NCBI RefSeq assembly: GCF_009017415.1
Contig: NC_092409.1
Location: forward strand, 4,898,001 to 4,962,000
Direction: 5' to 3'
Origin: Aspergillus flavus
Taxonomy: Eukaryota > Ascomycota > Eurotiomycetes > Eurotiales > Aspergillaceae
Length of the DNA: 64,000 nucleotides
A program made the translations under genes and the position numbers. Every line of letters begins with the position of its first letter. Within the stretch, counting starts at the first letter, position 1. Below, piece after piece: positions 32,086-44,176 of the stretch. A model generated the notes under the pieces. That model saw only the letters and a list, made by a program, of their open reading frames with translations. It did no database searches and was not told the origin of the DNA.

Positions 32086-33904
32086 ACCAACACTGGATAT
32101 GCTCTATAATTCGTCTACGTTGCGCTGCTTCACGTACCAGATGAGTGGCTCATGCGCAAACTCATGTTGATCTCCTGGTCCACAATCAGTGCATATCTTG
32201 ACCATGCTTGACCGAGAGGTAAAGTATGATGTTATCTCAGCTATTGCTTAGTGAAAGCCCGCTGAGAAAGGAAAAGAAATGTGCCGGAAATGACTACAGA
32301 GCGATACGGCCCTAGTTATGCAATGTGGATGGCTTGTTTACAGAAAGAGTACCGAGTCAATTATAGGTCACGCTCACCTGCTGGGTCAACGTTATTCTCC
32401 GCTACTCGTGGATGGATAGGTTTGGCTAACAGAATGGATCCTGGGCGTGGGTTAATCTGAAGAGGGCCCGGGCCTTGCCTATACATACTCGACAGTGGAG
32501 TGTATCAAAGCACTGACATCTACTCAAGGGAATTGAGGTTTCTCTTTTCTATATTTATATTCCAAGGGAAATTGTACCAAGGAGAAATAGACATGGTGTG
32601 AAAAATGGGTGTGATTCAAGGGACATGATTTGAACATATCGAATTCAGATGGTGGCTACTATTTAATTCTCCGAGATTGATCAGAGTACCTCGTATTGGG
32701 TAGTATGGCAGAGAGAACTGTTTTCTTGGGAGAATATTGGTGAATTAGTTTGATGAAATAGTACTATTCAAATGAATTCACAGTATATTCCAACATTGAA
32801 TGGAAAACAATTAAATGTTGTGTTGTTGTAGGAAAGATCTACTGTTTTTATATAAGAAAAGGAACGTGGTGTTGTTGTATTGCCACTGTCTTGGTCGATT
32901 TTTTTTTCTCTTTTCCCCTTCCGTTGCAACTTTTGGGAGCGTTGACAAAAATCCGGGGAGGAGACTTTCTTTCCCTTAAGCTAAGTCTCACTTTTGTCGC
33001 GCAACGACCTTATCGCAACTTTCCTCGTCACAACCCACTACAAATGCGGAGACTGTCTGGTCCCGAATTCATAGTTCTGGTGGCATAGTATTTCGGCTCG
33101 CTTCTTTTCGCTTATTTGGACCAGTACATGGTAAGTAAACGAGAAAGCTTCGTTTCATCGCTTGTCCCCGGTCACTCGCATCCGAGACACGTCTCTTCCC
33201 CTCTGTCAGCCCCGAAAACCTCCAGCCATTCCACTCGCTGCATTTCTGGAGATTTAGCCCTTCACTTTCTGTTTCAGTGTCGCATATGGAGACTGCACCT
33301 GGTGATGCGCGGTGGTTGTTCCGTGCTGTGGAACACTGCGGAAGATTTCAATCAGTCGCGTACAATACCCAAAGACATGGGTCACCATAATGTCAATGGC
33401 CCTGGCTGAGTGTGATTTCTGGGAAGAGTAACCGTTTATGCTCTACATTTCTTATGGAATAGTGAGATGCATATGGGCCTGCCATAAGCAGACAGTCCTC
33501 GCGGTACAACTTCACAAAACATATCCAGCCACTGCTATGCGCAACCCGGAAGAAGCCATGTCTTTTCTGTCTTGCTTTGGAATACCACCGTTCCCACCCC
33601 TGAGACTGATGCCTCTGGGCTTAGATACATATTATTGGCGGATTGATTACGCTCAACTTGCGTTGTAATTTGTTGACTAACAGTGCCTTCAAAACCGCAG
33701 CTAGAGCGCCGCACTTGTTGACAGGCACACAGCATTTCTGTCTACGGTGAAGGTTATCGACCATCGAGGATATTCTCTTTTTTTACCCTACAGTGAGGGC
33801 TTGCGACTGCAAAATAATTTCATCGATTCCGCCCGAGGCCAATCAACACCTGGGATCATTTTCGCGCGACAGCACACTTTCCAAAGATCATACCACAAGG
33901 AAAA
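32086..33904. other. 1.8-kb region upstream of the Zn2Cys6 regulator
   Basis: No gene supported. The last 900 bp contain several short ATG-started frames (for example at 33116 and 33438) that could be upstream open frames in a long 5' leader; nothing similar to a known domain was seen. Confidence 0.45.
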
Positions 33905-36566
33905 ATGGCGGAGACAGCAGATCCTGCAGGCACACCCGGCGAGCTGCCAAAACAGGCCTCCGAGCCAACCGATACGCTGGCTGCACCGACGAGCACCTCT
34001 GCCGAATATTCTACGTTTTCAGCTGTAGACGTTTCTCTTCCTCCTATAGATAAATGTCTACCAGCAATGGATACCCCTATAGACACAACGCTCCCACCAT
34101 TAGACCCGTCAATACCGTCTCTACCGCCAATTGACACATCCTTACCTCCGATAGACACTACCTTGCCAGCTACGGACGGAGGTTTGGGTACAGATACGAA
34201 TTTCTCGTTTGACGATACGGACCCAAAACCTGATGACGGAGGACTTGGCGGGCCGGTGTCTACTGCACAGGTTTCGGCGACACCTGGTAGTAATATTGGG
34301 GAACAACCGGGACCTTCACCTGCCCCCGACTCTTCATGGCAGCTGCCGTCCAATGGTACACATTCGCAACAGCTACCTCCATTGCAGAACCAATCAGCGC
34401 AACCGCAATCACAGCCGCAGTATCAGCAGCAGCAGCCGCAGCAGCAGCAACAGCAACATGCACCCCAACAGCAGCATGCGCCATCACAGCAGTATCAACC
34501 CCAGCAGCCACAGCAACAGGGTCAAATGCAAGCGCAACCCCAGTCACAGCAATATCAGCAGCAGAGCTCCGACATGTATCACAACCATCAAGCTGGCTCT
34601 GCATCGATGAACACACCCTCGATGCAGACAATGGATCATCACTCTTCCCAGGGACAGACGTCGCATGTCCCACAAGCCCCCATTGGATCGCCTATGCCCC
34701 CAATGGCTTCAGTAGGCCAATACATGACGGGATACCCGAACAACGTTGGGCAAATGGGAATGAATTCGAGTGCGCAAATGCGATATCAACTACCAGGAGA
34801 TCCGAACAAGATGCTCTCTGGTGGCAGACACAAGAAGGAGGTCAAGCGCAGAACCAAGACAGGTTGTTTAACATGTCGAAAACGGAGAATTAAGGTACGT
34901 GATACGAAATATAAGATCAAGAAGCTGTTTGTCCATTTATTGTTGGATGAGGAACTTTGAGCAACAGGTTGGGGTGGGCGTCGGGGAAGGAAATGTGTTG
35001 TGGTCGCTTCGCTTGTGTCGCAAGCTCTGCCTTCGGCTCGCCTGCAAGAAACCCCGCCATTCACGGTGTCGCTTGTTGTTGCCCACTGTTTTCCTCCCCG
35101 CCCGACAGCCCAATCCCGTGGCCTTTATTATTGTTTTCTTTCCTTATTTTTTTGCGTGAAAAAAATATTCAATACAGTCCGGTGTCATTCTTTTCCCCTC
35201 ATTCACGCTGACGGTGGGCAATACTTTAGTGCGACGAAGGCCATCCCGTCTGCCGAAACTGCGTCAAAAGTAAACGTGAATGTTTAGGTTACGATCCGGT
35301 GTTTAAGCAACAGCCGACTCCTTCTGCTATACAGCCAGCTCCGAACCCACACCCGTCGCTGGTGGTTAACCCGCAAGATCCTTCTACTTCGTCGTCGACA
35401 CCCACATATCCTGCTGCTCCTCCGGGCTACGTGCCTGCGGTCTCTCAGCCTTTTGCTCCGTCCGAGTCTCCCAGCACGTCCACCGACAGATACGACTACG
35501 GCGCGCCCATCGATCCAACATTAGACGGAAACAACTCTTCGAACATGGCCAGTGTACAGAATGCTGTAGAGGGTGGCTTGCAGCCGACTGTCAATCCAGC
35601 GAACACCACGACATCGTCGGACCCTACAAGCTTCAGAGGTGCGTTTTTGATCTAAGATTCCTTGGCTTCACGCCCGTTCTTGTGCTTATATTCGGCTTAG
35701 TGAAACAAGTCCAAATTAGCGATCTTCTGGCGCTGAGAGGGATTCCTCCTCCCCCACCCCATCCTATCACTACTATTCAACCGAACCGTCTAGAAGAAAT
35801 CAAAGCCGTCTTCCTTGCCACATATGCTCCTGCCATTGACAAGTTCTTCGAGACGCGTTGGTTCCAGGATACGGCTTTGACTCACCTTTTGGCCAATGCC
35901 CAGCTTATGGCCGAGTATTCGGCGTTAATCGAGGCTTTTAACGATCAGAACCTCAGTGATCCGAATGTCATCGCACGGCTAGAAAGCTTTGAAGCGTCCG
36001 TGGTTTGGAGTTCTATGACATTGTGTCGTCATGTTATGAATGTATCGAATGGAAGTCATGGCCAGGATTATGATTTACTAGCCGCTTCGAAACGACTGGA
36101 TGTTATTGAGTCCATGATTACAGGCGAACATCTGGACTCGAATCCCTTATCCCAGTTTCCTCCCAGGGACCCGCCCACAAATCCCCCCGGTCTCTCAGAT
36201 CAGTTAGCGCAACGATCGCTGGATTTTTGGTGCGCAATTGGCCACTTTCTTACTCTTCATGATAACGAGGCTAGTTCAGCCAAAGAGATTGACGATACTC
36301 TTGGCCGTTGCCGCACGCTGTTGGATACGTTTGAAAACCGTGATGTGATCTATTCAATTGCTATCGCGCGTCATCTCGGACAGCGCTGGGCAGATTTTCC
36401 GCGCAGCTTCCCGCAGCCCATCACAACGAACGAGAAGGATGCCGGGGCTAAACTCTACGTTGCCCAAAAGTTTCTCGAACAGGAAGCGGGTGGGAAAGGC
36501 ACCACACAAGTCATCAAACGTATTTGCGGCATGGTGGTGCGTTCCTGGTTCGTATCACGGGAGTAA
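33905..36566 (+). CDS. Zn2Cys6 transcription factor with central zinc cluster
   Basis: Exons 33905-34894, 35230-35638 and 35701-36566 encode 754 aa. The Zn2Cys6 cluster uses Cys321, 324, 331, 338, 341 and 348, preceded by basic KKEVKRRTKTG and followed by LGYDPVF. The first intron (335 nt, long for this genome) falls exactly before the third Cys. It is unusual that the DNA-binding domain is central. Before it lies an acidic/proline stretch with degenerate LPPIDT repeats (about 45-95), then a Gln-rich region (about 165-225). The C-terminal half (ISDLLALRGIPPPPPHP, then helical blocks) resembles the regulatory domain of Zn2Cys6 factors. It is a nuclear DNA-binding regulator; targets are unknown. 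The LGYDP context recalls Moc3/Fcr1-type factors, a tentative recollection. Confidence 0.88.
34420..34567 (+). repeat. CAG/CAA-rich tract coding polyglutamine
   Basis: Dense CAG and CAA codons in exon 1 of the Zn2Cys6 gene encode runs of Gln broken by Pro, His and Ala; probably length-variable between strains. Confidence 0.8.
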
Positions 36567-37132
36567 AAAGTTATCGAGATATGTCTGACTTGCATTTGAT
36601 GACTCTGGCGTGGATTTTGTAATATGGCAAAAAGAGCCCTCGCACACTGCTGGCGAAGCTTTTTGGGCTTTTTTAACGATGTTTAACTAGACTTGTTCTT
36701 TTTGTTTTCGACCCATATCCCTTCACTTCAAGTGACTATATTTTTTTTTTCTTTATCTTCATCTTGGTTTTCCTTTTATGGAGGACGTCATGGCTCAGGA
36801 GTTGATTGCTATTCTTAGTCCTGTCCGCAATTAGGGCACGACAGCACCATGGCGTTCAGGGTGCATAAGTTTTTACGAGACACAATGATAAGAAATTTCT
36901 TGTACAGGTTTCCAAATTCTAGCTTTTTGAACCATATCCAATGTAAAGTTTCACTGGAGCATGTCTCGCGACAATGTCATTTATGTAACCGTCCCCCGCA
37001 TTGAAAGCCACCCTGTGTATGTACTAATATACCGACGCAACCAGACGTTCCGGCCCTCTATAAAGTCCATGTACAAGTCCAATCGAAAAGTCAAAAAGGA
37101 TGCAACGTAACGTTTCACACTATCATCCATAT
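36567..37132. other. Convergent intergenic region
   Basis: 3' flanks of the Zn2Cys6 gene and the hydroxyacid dehydrogenase; includes T-rich stretches near 36740. No gene supported. Confidence 0.6.
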
Positions 37133-38421
37133 CTATAGATCAACCTGTTCGGGAACAGGACTCTTCAGCTTCCCAGTTTCAATCGACAAGCGCACATTTT
37201 CCATGGCCCATTCTTCCATGGCGGTTTGAGTCTATAACATCGCCACAGGTCAGTCTTAATCAACATTAGATGGATCGTACCAGTGAACATACCTCAACAG
37301 TCCAAGTACCCATATGGGGAACCAGCATCACATTGGGGTTCCGGACCAGACCAGGATGAATCTTGGGTTCTTCCTCAAAGACATCCAGACCGGCAGAGTA
37401 GACCTTGCCGCTGTCCAGAGCGTCAACGAGGGCTGCTTCATCGATAACGGCACCACGGGCAGTGTTCACAATGACGACACCATCCTTCATCTTGTCGAAT
37501 TCGGGCTTGCCGATGATGTGGCGGGTGTTTTTCTGTGAGAGACCCATCTACGTCAGCCCGTCTGGCCATACAATATAGCCACTGTATCAGTGGACGATCA
37601 CTGAAGCGGAAAACTCACATTCAAAGGCAAGTTCAAACTGATCACATCACTCTTTGCCAACAGCTCGTCAAACGTCACATAATCAGCACCACCGGCGAGC
37701 TCCTCCGTCAACTGTCGCCGGTTATGGTAGATGACTTTCATGCCGAACGCGTCGGCCTTCTTCTTCAGGTTTCGGCCAATACCGCCCATTCCCAGAATGC
37801 CCAGCACTTTGCCCTCGGGGTCATGGCCCAGGGCAGGGAGCGGTTGTCCGCGCCACTTGCCTTCGCGCAGGGCGAGCATGCCCGTGTTGAAGTTGCGGAG
37901 AGCTCCGATGATAAGGAACATATTTACGTCAGCGGTGGCATCGTCGACAGCTGTGGGGACATTTGAGACACGGATGGGGGGTGAGCGAGCGCTGCAAGCG
38001 TGAACGTCGACTTGGTCGTATCCGGCGCCTATATCGCCTCATGAGTTTCTATTCAATACAAATAATAGCATGAGATGGGGGAAACAAACCGCAGTGGGCT
38101 AGGTACTTCAACGAGCTTGGAAGGGCGTTCACTACTTCCTCATCTACCAGGCCTGTGATACTCACTGAGTCGAAGGTGCGGTATGCGGCGACTACGCCGT
38201 CGAGCTTGCCGTCTTTACATTCTTGGATGAACTCAGCACGGTTGGTTGCGGTTGGTTCGACTAGTTCCGCGATATCACTCAGGGATTGCCATGTTGTATG
38301 TGCGCTGGATCATGTTAGATAGGCACATATTAAGATTGTCGCATAGTATAAAGTGGGGTTAACCGTACTGGATGATCTTTCCCAGGAGCAGAACCTTGGG
38401 TTTAGTATTGGATAAAGCCAT
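37133..38421 (-). CDS. D-2-hydroxyacid dehydrogenase (glyoxylate/hydroxypyruvate reductase type)
   Basis: Five exons, 38421-38369, 38304-38090, 38028-37619, 37532-37293 and 37231-37133, encode 338 aa with all phases consistent. The Rossmann motif GILGMGGIGRN lies near 165-175. The catalytic Arg (NTARGAVIDE, about 250), Glu (DVFEEEP, about 280) and His (VPHMGTW, about 297) are all present. PLN followed by NTRHII is the typical strand after the nucleotide fold. Such enzymes reduce glyoxylate or hydroxypyruvate with NAD(P)H in the cytosol or mitochondria; yeast Gor1 is the likely counterpart. No peroxisomal PTS1 signal ends the protein (EQVDL). Confidence 0.92.
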
Positions 38422-39315
38422 TTTTGCTACTTCTGTAAGTACAGCAATTGTTAGCAAGTCTCCGAATAGAAAAGTTATATATCCAAGGGAAAGAATGAGT
38501 CAGAAGTCAAGTACGCACTTGAATTAACCCGAGGGGAGATAAGGCGCGGGGAAGTTGATATAATGTTTGGCCGAGGGCGAGTCTCGTCTCGTCTCAATTG
38601 CTGTTGCCACAACAATCGCAAAGAGGTGATTCAGGTCAGTATAAGACCGCAGAAGTGCACTTTACCAGGGACTAGAAGAATAGAAGGATAAAGGAAGAGA
38701 AAGAAGCGAAGGAGGGGAATCGACGAAGAGGAAGGACAAGAACTCAACTCCCCACGTGCCCCACTTCTTTATCATTTAGTATTAAATTTCCCTTTTGGTT
38801 GGAATTTCTTCTCCAAACTAGATTCGCAAGGATTTATGCCATCTAGTGATCGAGATTCCTCCGCATTTTCACCTTCATTCTTCTCGGCCGTAACAAGAGA
38901 GTTGCTATCGCGATTGAATCTCTCGAAAGAGGCTCATGTCGGAGATATCCGCAATGACAATGGCTTATACATGGCCATCTCCGATTGAGTACCCGCGGGT
39001 AAAGAGAATCACCCCCGGCCTTATTCAAGGTTCGGAAACACGCCGATACGAGGCGAAAGACGGATAGTACAGCAGCATAAGCATTGATATCTGGATTGGT
39101 CACAATTTTCCAGGGTTGTTCTGTAAAGGTATTCTGATGCACAAAGCGTTGGTGACAAATTCATACAGATCAAGGCGCAACGTTGTGAAATACAACCAAC
39201 GCTACAGCCGATAACGGTGTGCATGATTAATCCGCTTCAGGAGAGAAGAAAATTATATAACAAAAAGCTCCTAGAATCCCTACGTTACGGTCAAATGAAC
39301 TTGGAGAGCAGGAAC
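38422..39315. other. Region upstream of the hydroxyacid dehydrogenase
   Basis: About 890 bp between the dehydrogenase start and the 3' end of the Cwf19-like gene. An A/G-rich segment (38680-38740) is probably promoter or leader. No gene supported. Confidence 0.5.
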
Positions 39316-41480
39316 TTAGGTTTGCCCCTCAAAAAGCACCCTCGTCCAGTCGAATCGCCTCCACCGTTTCTTAAACCCATCGACTCGTCGATCACCTCCA
39401 CGGTTCCAGCGGCCCTGCCGCTTGATCACGTCTGGTGCTAAATCCAACATTCCCCCGATGATTTCTCGTGCGAAGAGGTCGCCCCGGGGCCAGCGGTTCT
39501 CATCCTCGACTACATGCCCTAAACCTCCATCAAGTTCGAACCAGACATGGAAGTATGGCATCTCTTTCACCAGCGTGCGGCGGAAGGCAGATCGGCCCAA
39601 TCCTTGCTTAGATTTAGCTAATGTGTCGATTAACTTTTTGTGTTGAGACCATTCTGCGTCTGCGGCGAGAATAGCCTCTTTGAAGAAGGCAGGAGAAGTC
39701 TCCCCCAGCTCATATGGCAAGGGCACTACCTCCATTGCCGCGTGCCTCTTTCGGTGAGGCTGGGCTGCGTTCTCATAAAAGATAACATCGCGGCCTTGAT
39801 CGTGATACATGCGGGTCAAGCTCTTCATGAAGTTGCGGATTTCCTCCCATTCATCATCATCACATTCTAAAAGATTCGTCCGATGTTGAATGGGGACAAT
39901 GGTAGCACACCCTTGATTGAGTTCAGGTTCTGTGGGAAGAGTAAGATAGACTCTCGTCGCCAGAGATACCACAGGGGCAATAGGCGGAGTATTAGTGTCC
40001 TCATGATGGCAAAGAGGACAATTATCCAGGATTCGGTTCATCTTTTGGAATTCACTGATAGACGTATTCTTGAGGTTGATTTCTGACTGATGCACCCGTC
40101 GTGCTAGTTTGGAGGCATTGTCGTCCATGTACTCCAAATCATTCTATTCAAGTTTATTAGTCTCTCAGATGCGGCTATAATTTCCAGTTAGAGCCTTACC
40201 TCGAATTTGGCATCCTTTGCTATTCTCTCAGCTAGCCGTTTCCCTTCTCCTCCTAATTGATCCCGGGTTCTTCGCTCCTCGCGAAGCATATCTTCAATGC
40301 TCATATCCTCGTTCTCTTCCACTAGGCCCCTTTCTCGGCCTCGTTTAGTATCCACGGCTTTGACTTCATTTCTCTTGCCAGCAAGCATTCGGTTCTGCTG
40401 GACCCCCAACACCACAACACCAGGGTCCTTCCGGTTCGCCATGGCTGCCGCCGCAGCATTATATCGTTCTTCAAGCTCCCCAGCATCAGGGGAGCCTTTG
40501 AGTTTTGCCTTCATCATCTGCGCCTTAAGTCGGTTGAGCGCTGTTAGGTCAAGGGGCTGCGTAGTATTCTGTGGCGGTTCTGTAGCGATCGGTTTACCCT
40601 GGCCGTGGGCTTCTAGTTCCTGTTCAGGGTTCCGGATATGCTCGTGTGTATCCCGATGGACGCCCTCCTGTAGCTTTCTCTCTTGGAAAAGCTCACCCGA
40701 TGGCTTTTCTTTACCTACATAGCCCTCACCGTACCGCTCGCGACGATCTAGTTCCGCCTCTTCCTCGCGCGCATCATCAAAGGAACGTAGATCTCCGAAG
40801 CGCTCGATAGCAATTTCTTCCACTGGCTTCCCGCTTTCCTCGGCCTCTCTGTAAACGGCATTGAGTTTTGTCATCCTCCATTGTGAGCCAGAGTCGCCGA
40901 AAGTGTAGTCAACATCGTGTTGCGCCTGCTCTTCTTGGATTTCCTCTAATGCCTTTCCATCCTTAAGATCGTGCAAGTGTTGATTAAGTTCCCTGCCGTG
41001 GATTTTGAGCTCAAAATCTGCTTGTAGCATCGTGGGCTTTGGCTCCTCCTCCAAGCGCGTCGTATCACGCCGATGCACATAGTCAATGTCCAGCGCCGAC
41101 GGAGCTTCCATCCACGCATCTCTCTTTAAGTGAGTTGGTTCCTCCTGGATCACCTCCTTCGCGGCCGACGATTCGTCGTCTTTGCTTTCATCTCGATGTC
41201 GGCGTTTATGGGCATGGCCGCGATCGTCTCCGTGGTCGGTAGAATGGCGTGATCGTTTATGATGATGTCTATCCTCATCCCTGTGTCGCGAATCTCTGTG
41301 TCTATCGGACTCACGCTCTCTGGATCTGGACGAATGGCGACGATGGTGGTGATGGCGGTGATGTCTTGAGCGATCCCGACTGCGGTCTCGGTCGCGATGT
41401 CGATGCCGTTCTTTGTCGCTCTTCTCGCGCCGCTTCTCCTGATCCTCCGCCAATGACTTTTCAAAATCCTCCAAAGTCAT
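39316..41480 (-). CDS. Cwf19-like splicing/debranching cofactor (CwfJ family)
   Basis: Exons 41480-40200 and 40143-39316 encode 702 aa. The first 110 residues are His/Arg/Asp-Ser rich (RDRSRHHRHHHHRRHSSRSR), an RS/RH-like nuclear low-complexity tail. KRDAWMEAP (near 120), GDSGSQWRMTKL (near 195) and NRMLAGKRNEVKA are blocks seen in Cwf19 proteins. The second exon holds the CwfJ C-terminal domains: NCPLCHHE (zinc-binding-like), ATRVYLTLPTEPELNQGCATIVPIQH (HIT-like His) and MPYFHVWFELDGGLGHVVED. The family associates with the late spliceosome and with lariat turnover (Drn1/Cwf19). The gene is divergent from gpn1 across 332 bp. Confidence 0.92.
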
Positions 41481-41812
41481 GTTTATCGGTGGTAGGAGTG
41501 ACCCGTGCGGTTTGATCTATGCAGTGCAGTGAAAGTTCGAAAGGCGAAACTGCCGAAACAAAAGACTAAAGCGGAAAAGGCGCTAATGACGTCTGGCCGG
41601 CCTTTTGGACTCCACCCCGAGCAGATCCTCAAAAAAGTACTCCCCGCGCGACTGGAAGAAATTATTTGATTTTCTTATCCTCGACCACCACACAACTCTT
41701 ATTCTCCCGTGTTTCACCCCGGTGATACATACTAGAGGATCACTACTATCCGAGCGATCTTACATACGGGAAAGAGCAGCACTGAGAGAAATTTTACTTG
41801 ACGCTATTCATC
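41481..41812. promoter_or_regulatory. Bidirectional promoter, Cwf19-like gene and gpn1
   Basis: 332 bp between divergent start codons; no coding sequence. Confidence 0.5.
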
Positions 41813-43094
41813 ATGGCGCAGTCTCCCGTGGCCGTTGTCTGCGTGGGCATGGCAGGTAACAAAGACAGATGGTTTCTTAATCGGTGCTACAGCAACACTA
41901 ACTGGGTTTATCTTAAATTAAGGCTCCGGAAAGACGACCTTCATGCAGCGAATCAACTCGTACCTCCACTCGCAGAAGAAGATTCCCTATGTTCTGAATC
42001 TGGACCCCGCCGTGTATTCCGTACCGTTTGAGAGTAACATCGATATCCGTGATTCCATCAATTACAAAGAGGTCATGAAACAGTACAACTTGGGCCCCAA
42101 CGGTGGTATCTTGACGTCGTTGAACCTCTTTGCAACAAAGGTGGATCAGATTATCGCACTGCTGGAGAAACGCACCGCGCCGAACCCAAGCAACCCAAGT
42201 GCGAAGCCTATCGAGCATATCCTGGTCGACACCCCCGGGCAGATCGAAGTCTTTGTATGGAGTGCATCGGGTAGTATCCTGCTTGAGACCCTGGCTTCCT
42301 CGTTCCCCACCGTGATTGCATATGTGATTGATACCCCGCGCGCAAGCTCCACGAGTACCTTTATGAGTAATATGCTTTACGCCTGCAGTATTCTCTACAA
42401 GACTAAACTACCAATGATTCTTGTGTTCAACAAGACCGACGTTCAGGATGCCGAGTTTGCAAAGGAGTGGATGACCGACTTTGATGCCTTCCAGCAGGCT
42501 TTGCGGGAAGAAGAGGAATCGGGAGCCTTCGGAACCGAGGGTGGTGCTGGAGGTTTTGGTTCAGGAAGTGGATACATGGGGTCGCTACTGAACAGCATGA
42601 GTCTGATGCTCGAAGAGTTTTACCGGCATCTGAACATCGTGGGTGTGAGCTCAATGACCGGAGATGGCATTGACGAGTTCTTCCAAGCCGTTGAAGAGAA
42701 ACGTCAAGAATTCGAGCGTGACTACAAACCGGAACTGGAGCGTATGAAGAAGGAGCGCGAAGAGGCACAGGCAGCCCACCGGGAACAAGAACTGGGTAAG
42801 TTGATGAAAGATATGAATGTCTCTGGGTCTAGCAAGGGCAAGCGTGCCGAGAACGAGGCGGAAACCGTCAGTGAAGCGGAGGAGGAGGAAGAGGAGCTCG
42901 CGGCTGCAAAGAAGAGGGGAGACTACGAAGAGGAGGAGGACGATAGTGAAGACGAATCGGGTGTTCCTCCGGCTGCCGATAATGATGGCCTCTCTCAGCG
43001 GTATCAGGATGCACTTGCCGATTCCAAGGCCGCGCCATCCGATCAGGATCTTAGCTTTGCCAGATACTTGCGAGCAAGCCAGATGAACCAGTGA
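41813..43094 (+). CDS. npa3: GPN-loop GTPase 1 (Gpn1/Npa3/XAB1)
   Basis: Exons 41813-41855 and 41923-43094 encode 404 aa. The intron splits the P-loop (GMAG|SGKTT). The family-defining GPN motif is in YNLGPNGGI (about 71-76). DTPGQIE (G3), FNKTDV (G4) and the conserved [16 protein letters not shown] follow. The C-terminus is a long acidic Glu/Asp tail, as in Npa3. The GTPase is cytoplasmic and needed for assembly and nuclear import of RNA polymerase II. Length and order match yeast Npa3 (385 aa). Assignment to Gpn1 rather than Gpn2 or Gpn3 rests on the acidic tail and the size. Confidence 0.95.
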
Positions 43095-43487
43095 TCTTGA
43101 ATATCCTTTGTTTTACTTGTCTTGATCGATTTCCCCGGCTTTGGTTTATTGCACGGCGTTAACCCTGCCCATCTGACATCTCATACTTTTTCCAACATAT
43201 GCATGAATAAATGAACTAGACACAAGATTAATTAGTCCAACCGAAGGTATCATACATAAAGAAGAATATAAACTGAAAAGTGGCCATGTTTATTGGAGGG
43301 TAAGCTCCCAATGCAAACAAGACAAAAATAGGGGAACTTATGATGTCAGAGCTAAAGCTCCCCGGGTTGATTGTTGCCTGCTCTTTTTCCTTCTTTTCAC
43401 ATCAATATTGGCACAAGCTGTAACAATTCTTGTCAGTACTGAAAAGTTGCTATTGATTCATGATCTTTTGATTGATCCAACCCCGTC
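43095..43487. other. Intergenic region between npa3 and the membrane protein gene
   Basis: 393 bp of AT-rich flank; no gene supported. Confidence 0.55.
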
Positions 43488-44176
43488 ATGGACGTATGTT
43501 CACTGATGATCTGCCAACCCCGCGTTTGAATAAAGAGTAGCTAACGATCGTCCCACGACAGGTATTCTATGCTTATACCTACTCCACAGCGGGATGGCTC
43601 TCGCTGCAGAGCATATCCTTGATCACCGTCCCGCAGATCATGACAACCTTGCTGTTGGATGAGTCCAGATCGGCTTCTGGTAAGTGCCAAACTATCCAGG
43701 TTACTCAAGACAGCGTGTAATTGGCTCCATGGTTTGAAAGAACTCACTTTGACCCGTCTATAGAATTGGAAATATACTTCGCACGCTGTCTCGGGTTTAG
43801 TTTACTCACCATTGCCGTTCTAACGGTGATGCTGACGGGATCGATCCCTTTGAACTCCACGGTGTCGGAACCGGTGACCACAGAGGACAACGATCCCAAG
43901 GGACCATATGCCATCCCCACATTGATCGTTACAGCCCTTTTCCAGGGATTTTCCGCCTTCTACGCTTATACCCGGTACTTGTCCTCGGGTCATACTGCCT
44001 TTGCTATAGGAATGATCGGGTACTCGGTGGTGGCCGCCATTGGGCTCTGGTGTGCACTCTTTGCCAGCAGCAATGGGAAGATTAGTCGGAAGACGGGTGC
44101 AGACAAGAGAACGACGGGATTTCCATTCAAAAACACAGAGGCAGCCAAGAAACATGCGTGGAAGAAAAGCTCTTGA
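43488..44176 (+). CDS. Small fungal four-helix membrane protein, function unknown
   Basis: Best model: a 6-nt first exon 43488-43493 (Met-Asp), then 43562-43679 and 43764-44176, 178 aa. The frame from the second exon has no Met before its acceptor, and the 68-nt intron has a GCTAAC branch site and CGACAG acceptor, which supports the tiny exon. Four hydrophobic segments are visible: WLSLQSISLITVPQIMTTLL, FSLLTIAVLTVMLTG, LIVTALFQGFSAFYAY and FAIGMIGYSVVAAIGLWCAL. The tail is basic with KKHAWKKSS, compatible with ER retention (KKXX-like but not exact). I recognise it as a conserved-looking fungal protein but cannot name it. Confidence 0.75.

Noticed and set aside
31398..32093. Minus-strand frame of 231 codons opposite the U1-type zinc-finger gene
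   Set aside because: Ser/Ala-rich complement of an acidic low-complexity tail; no independent evidence.
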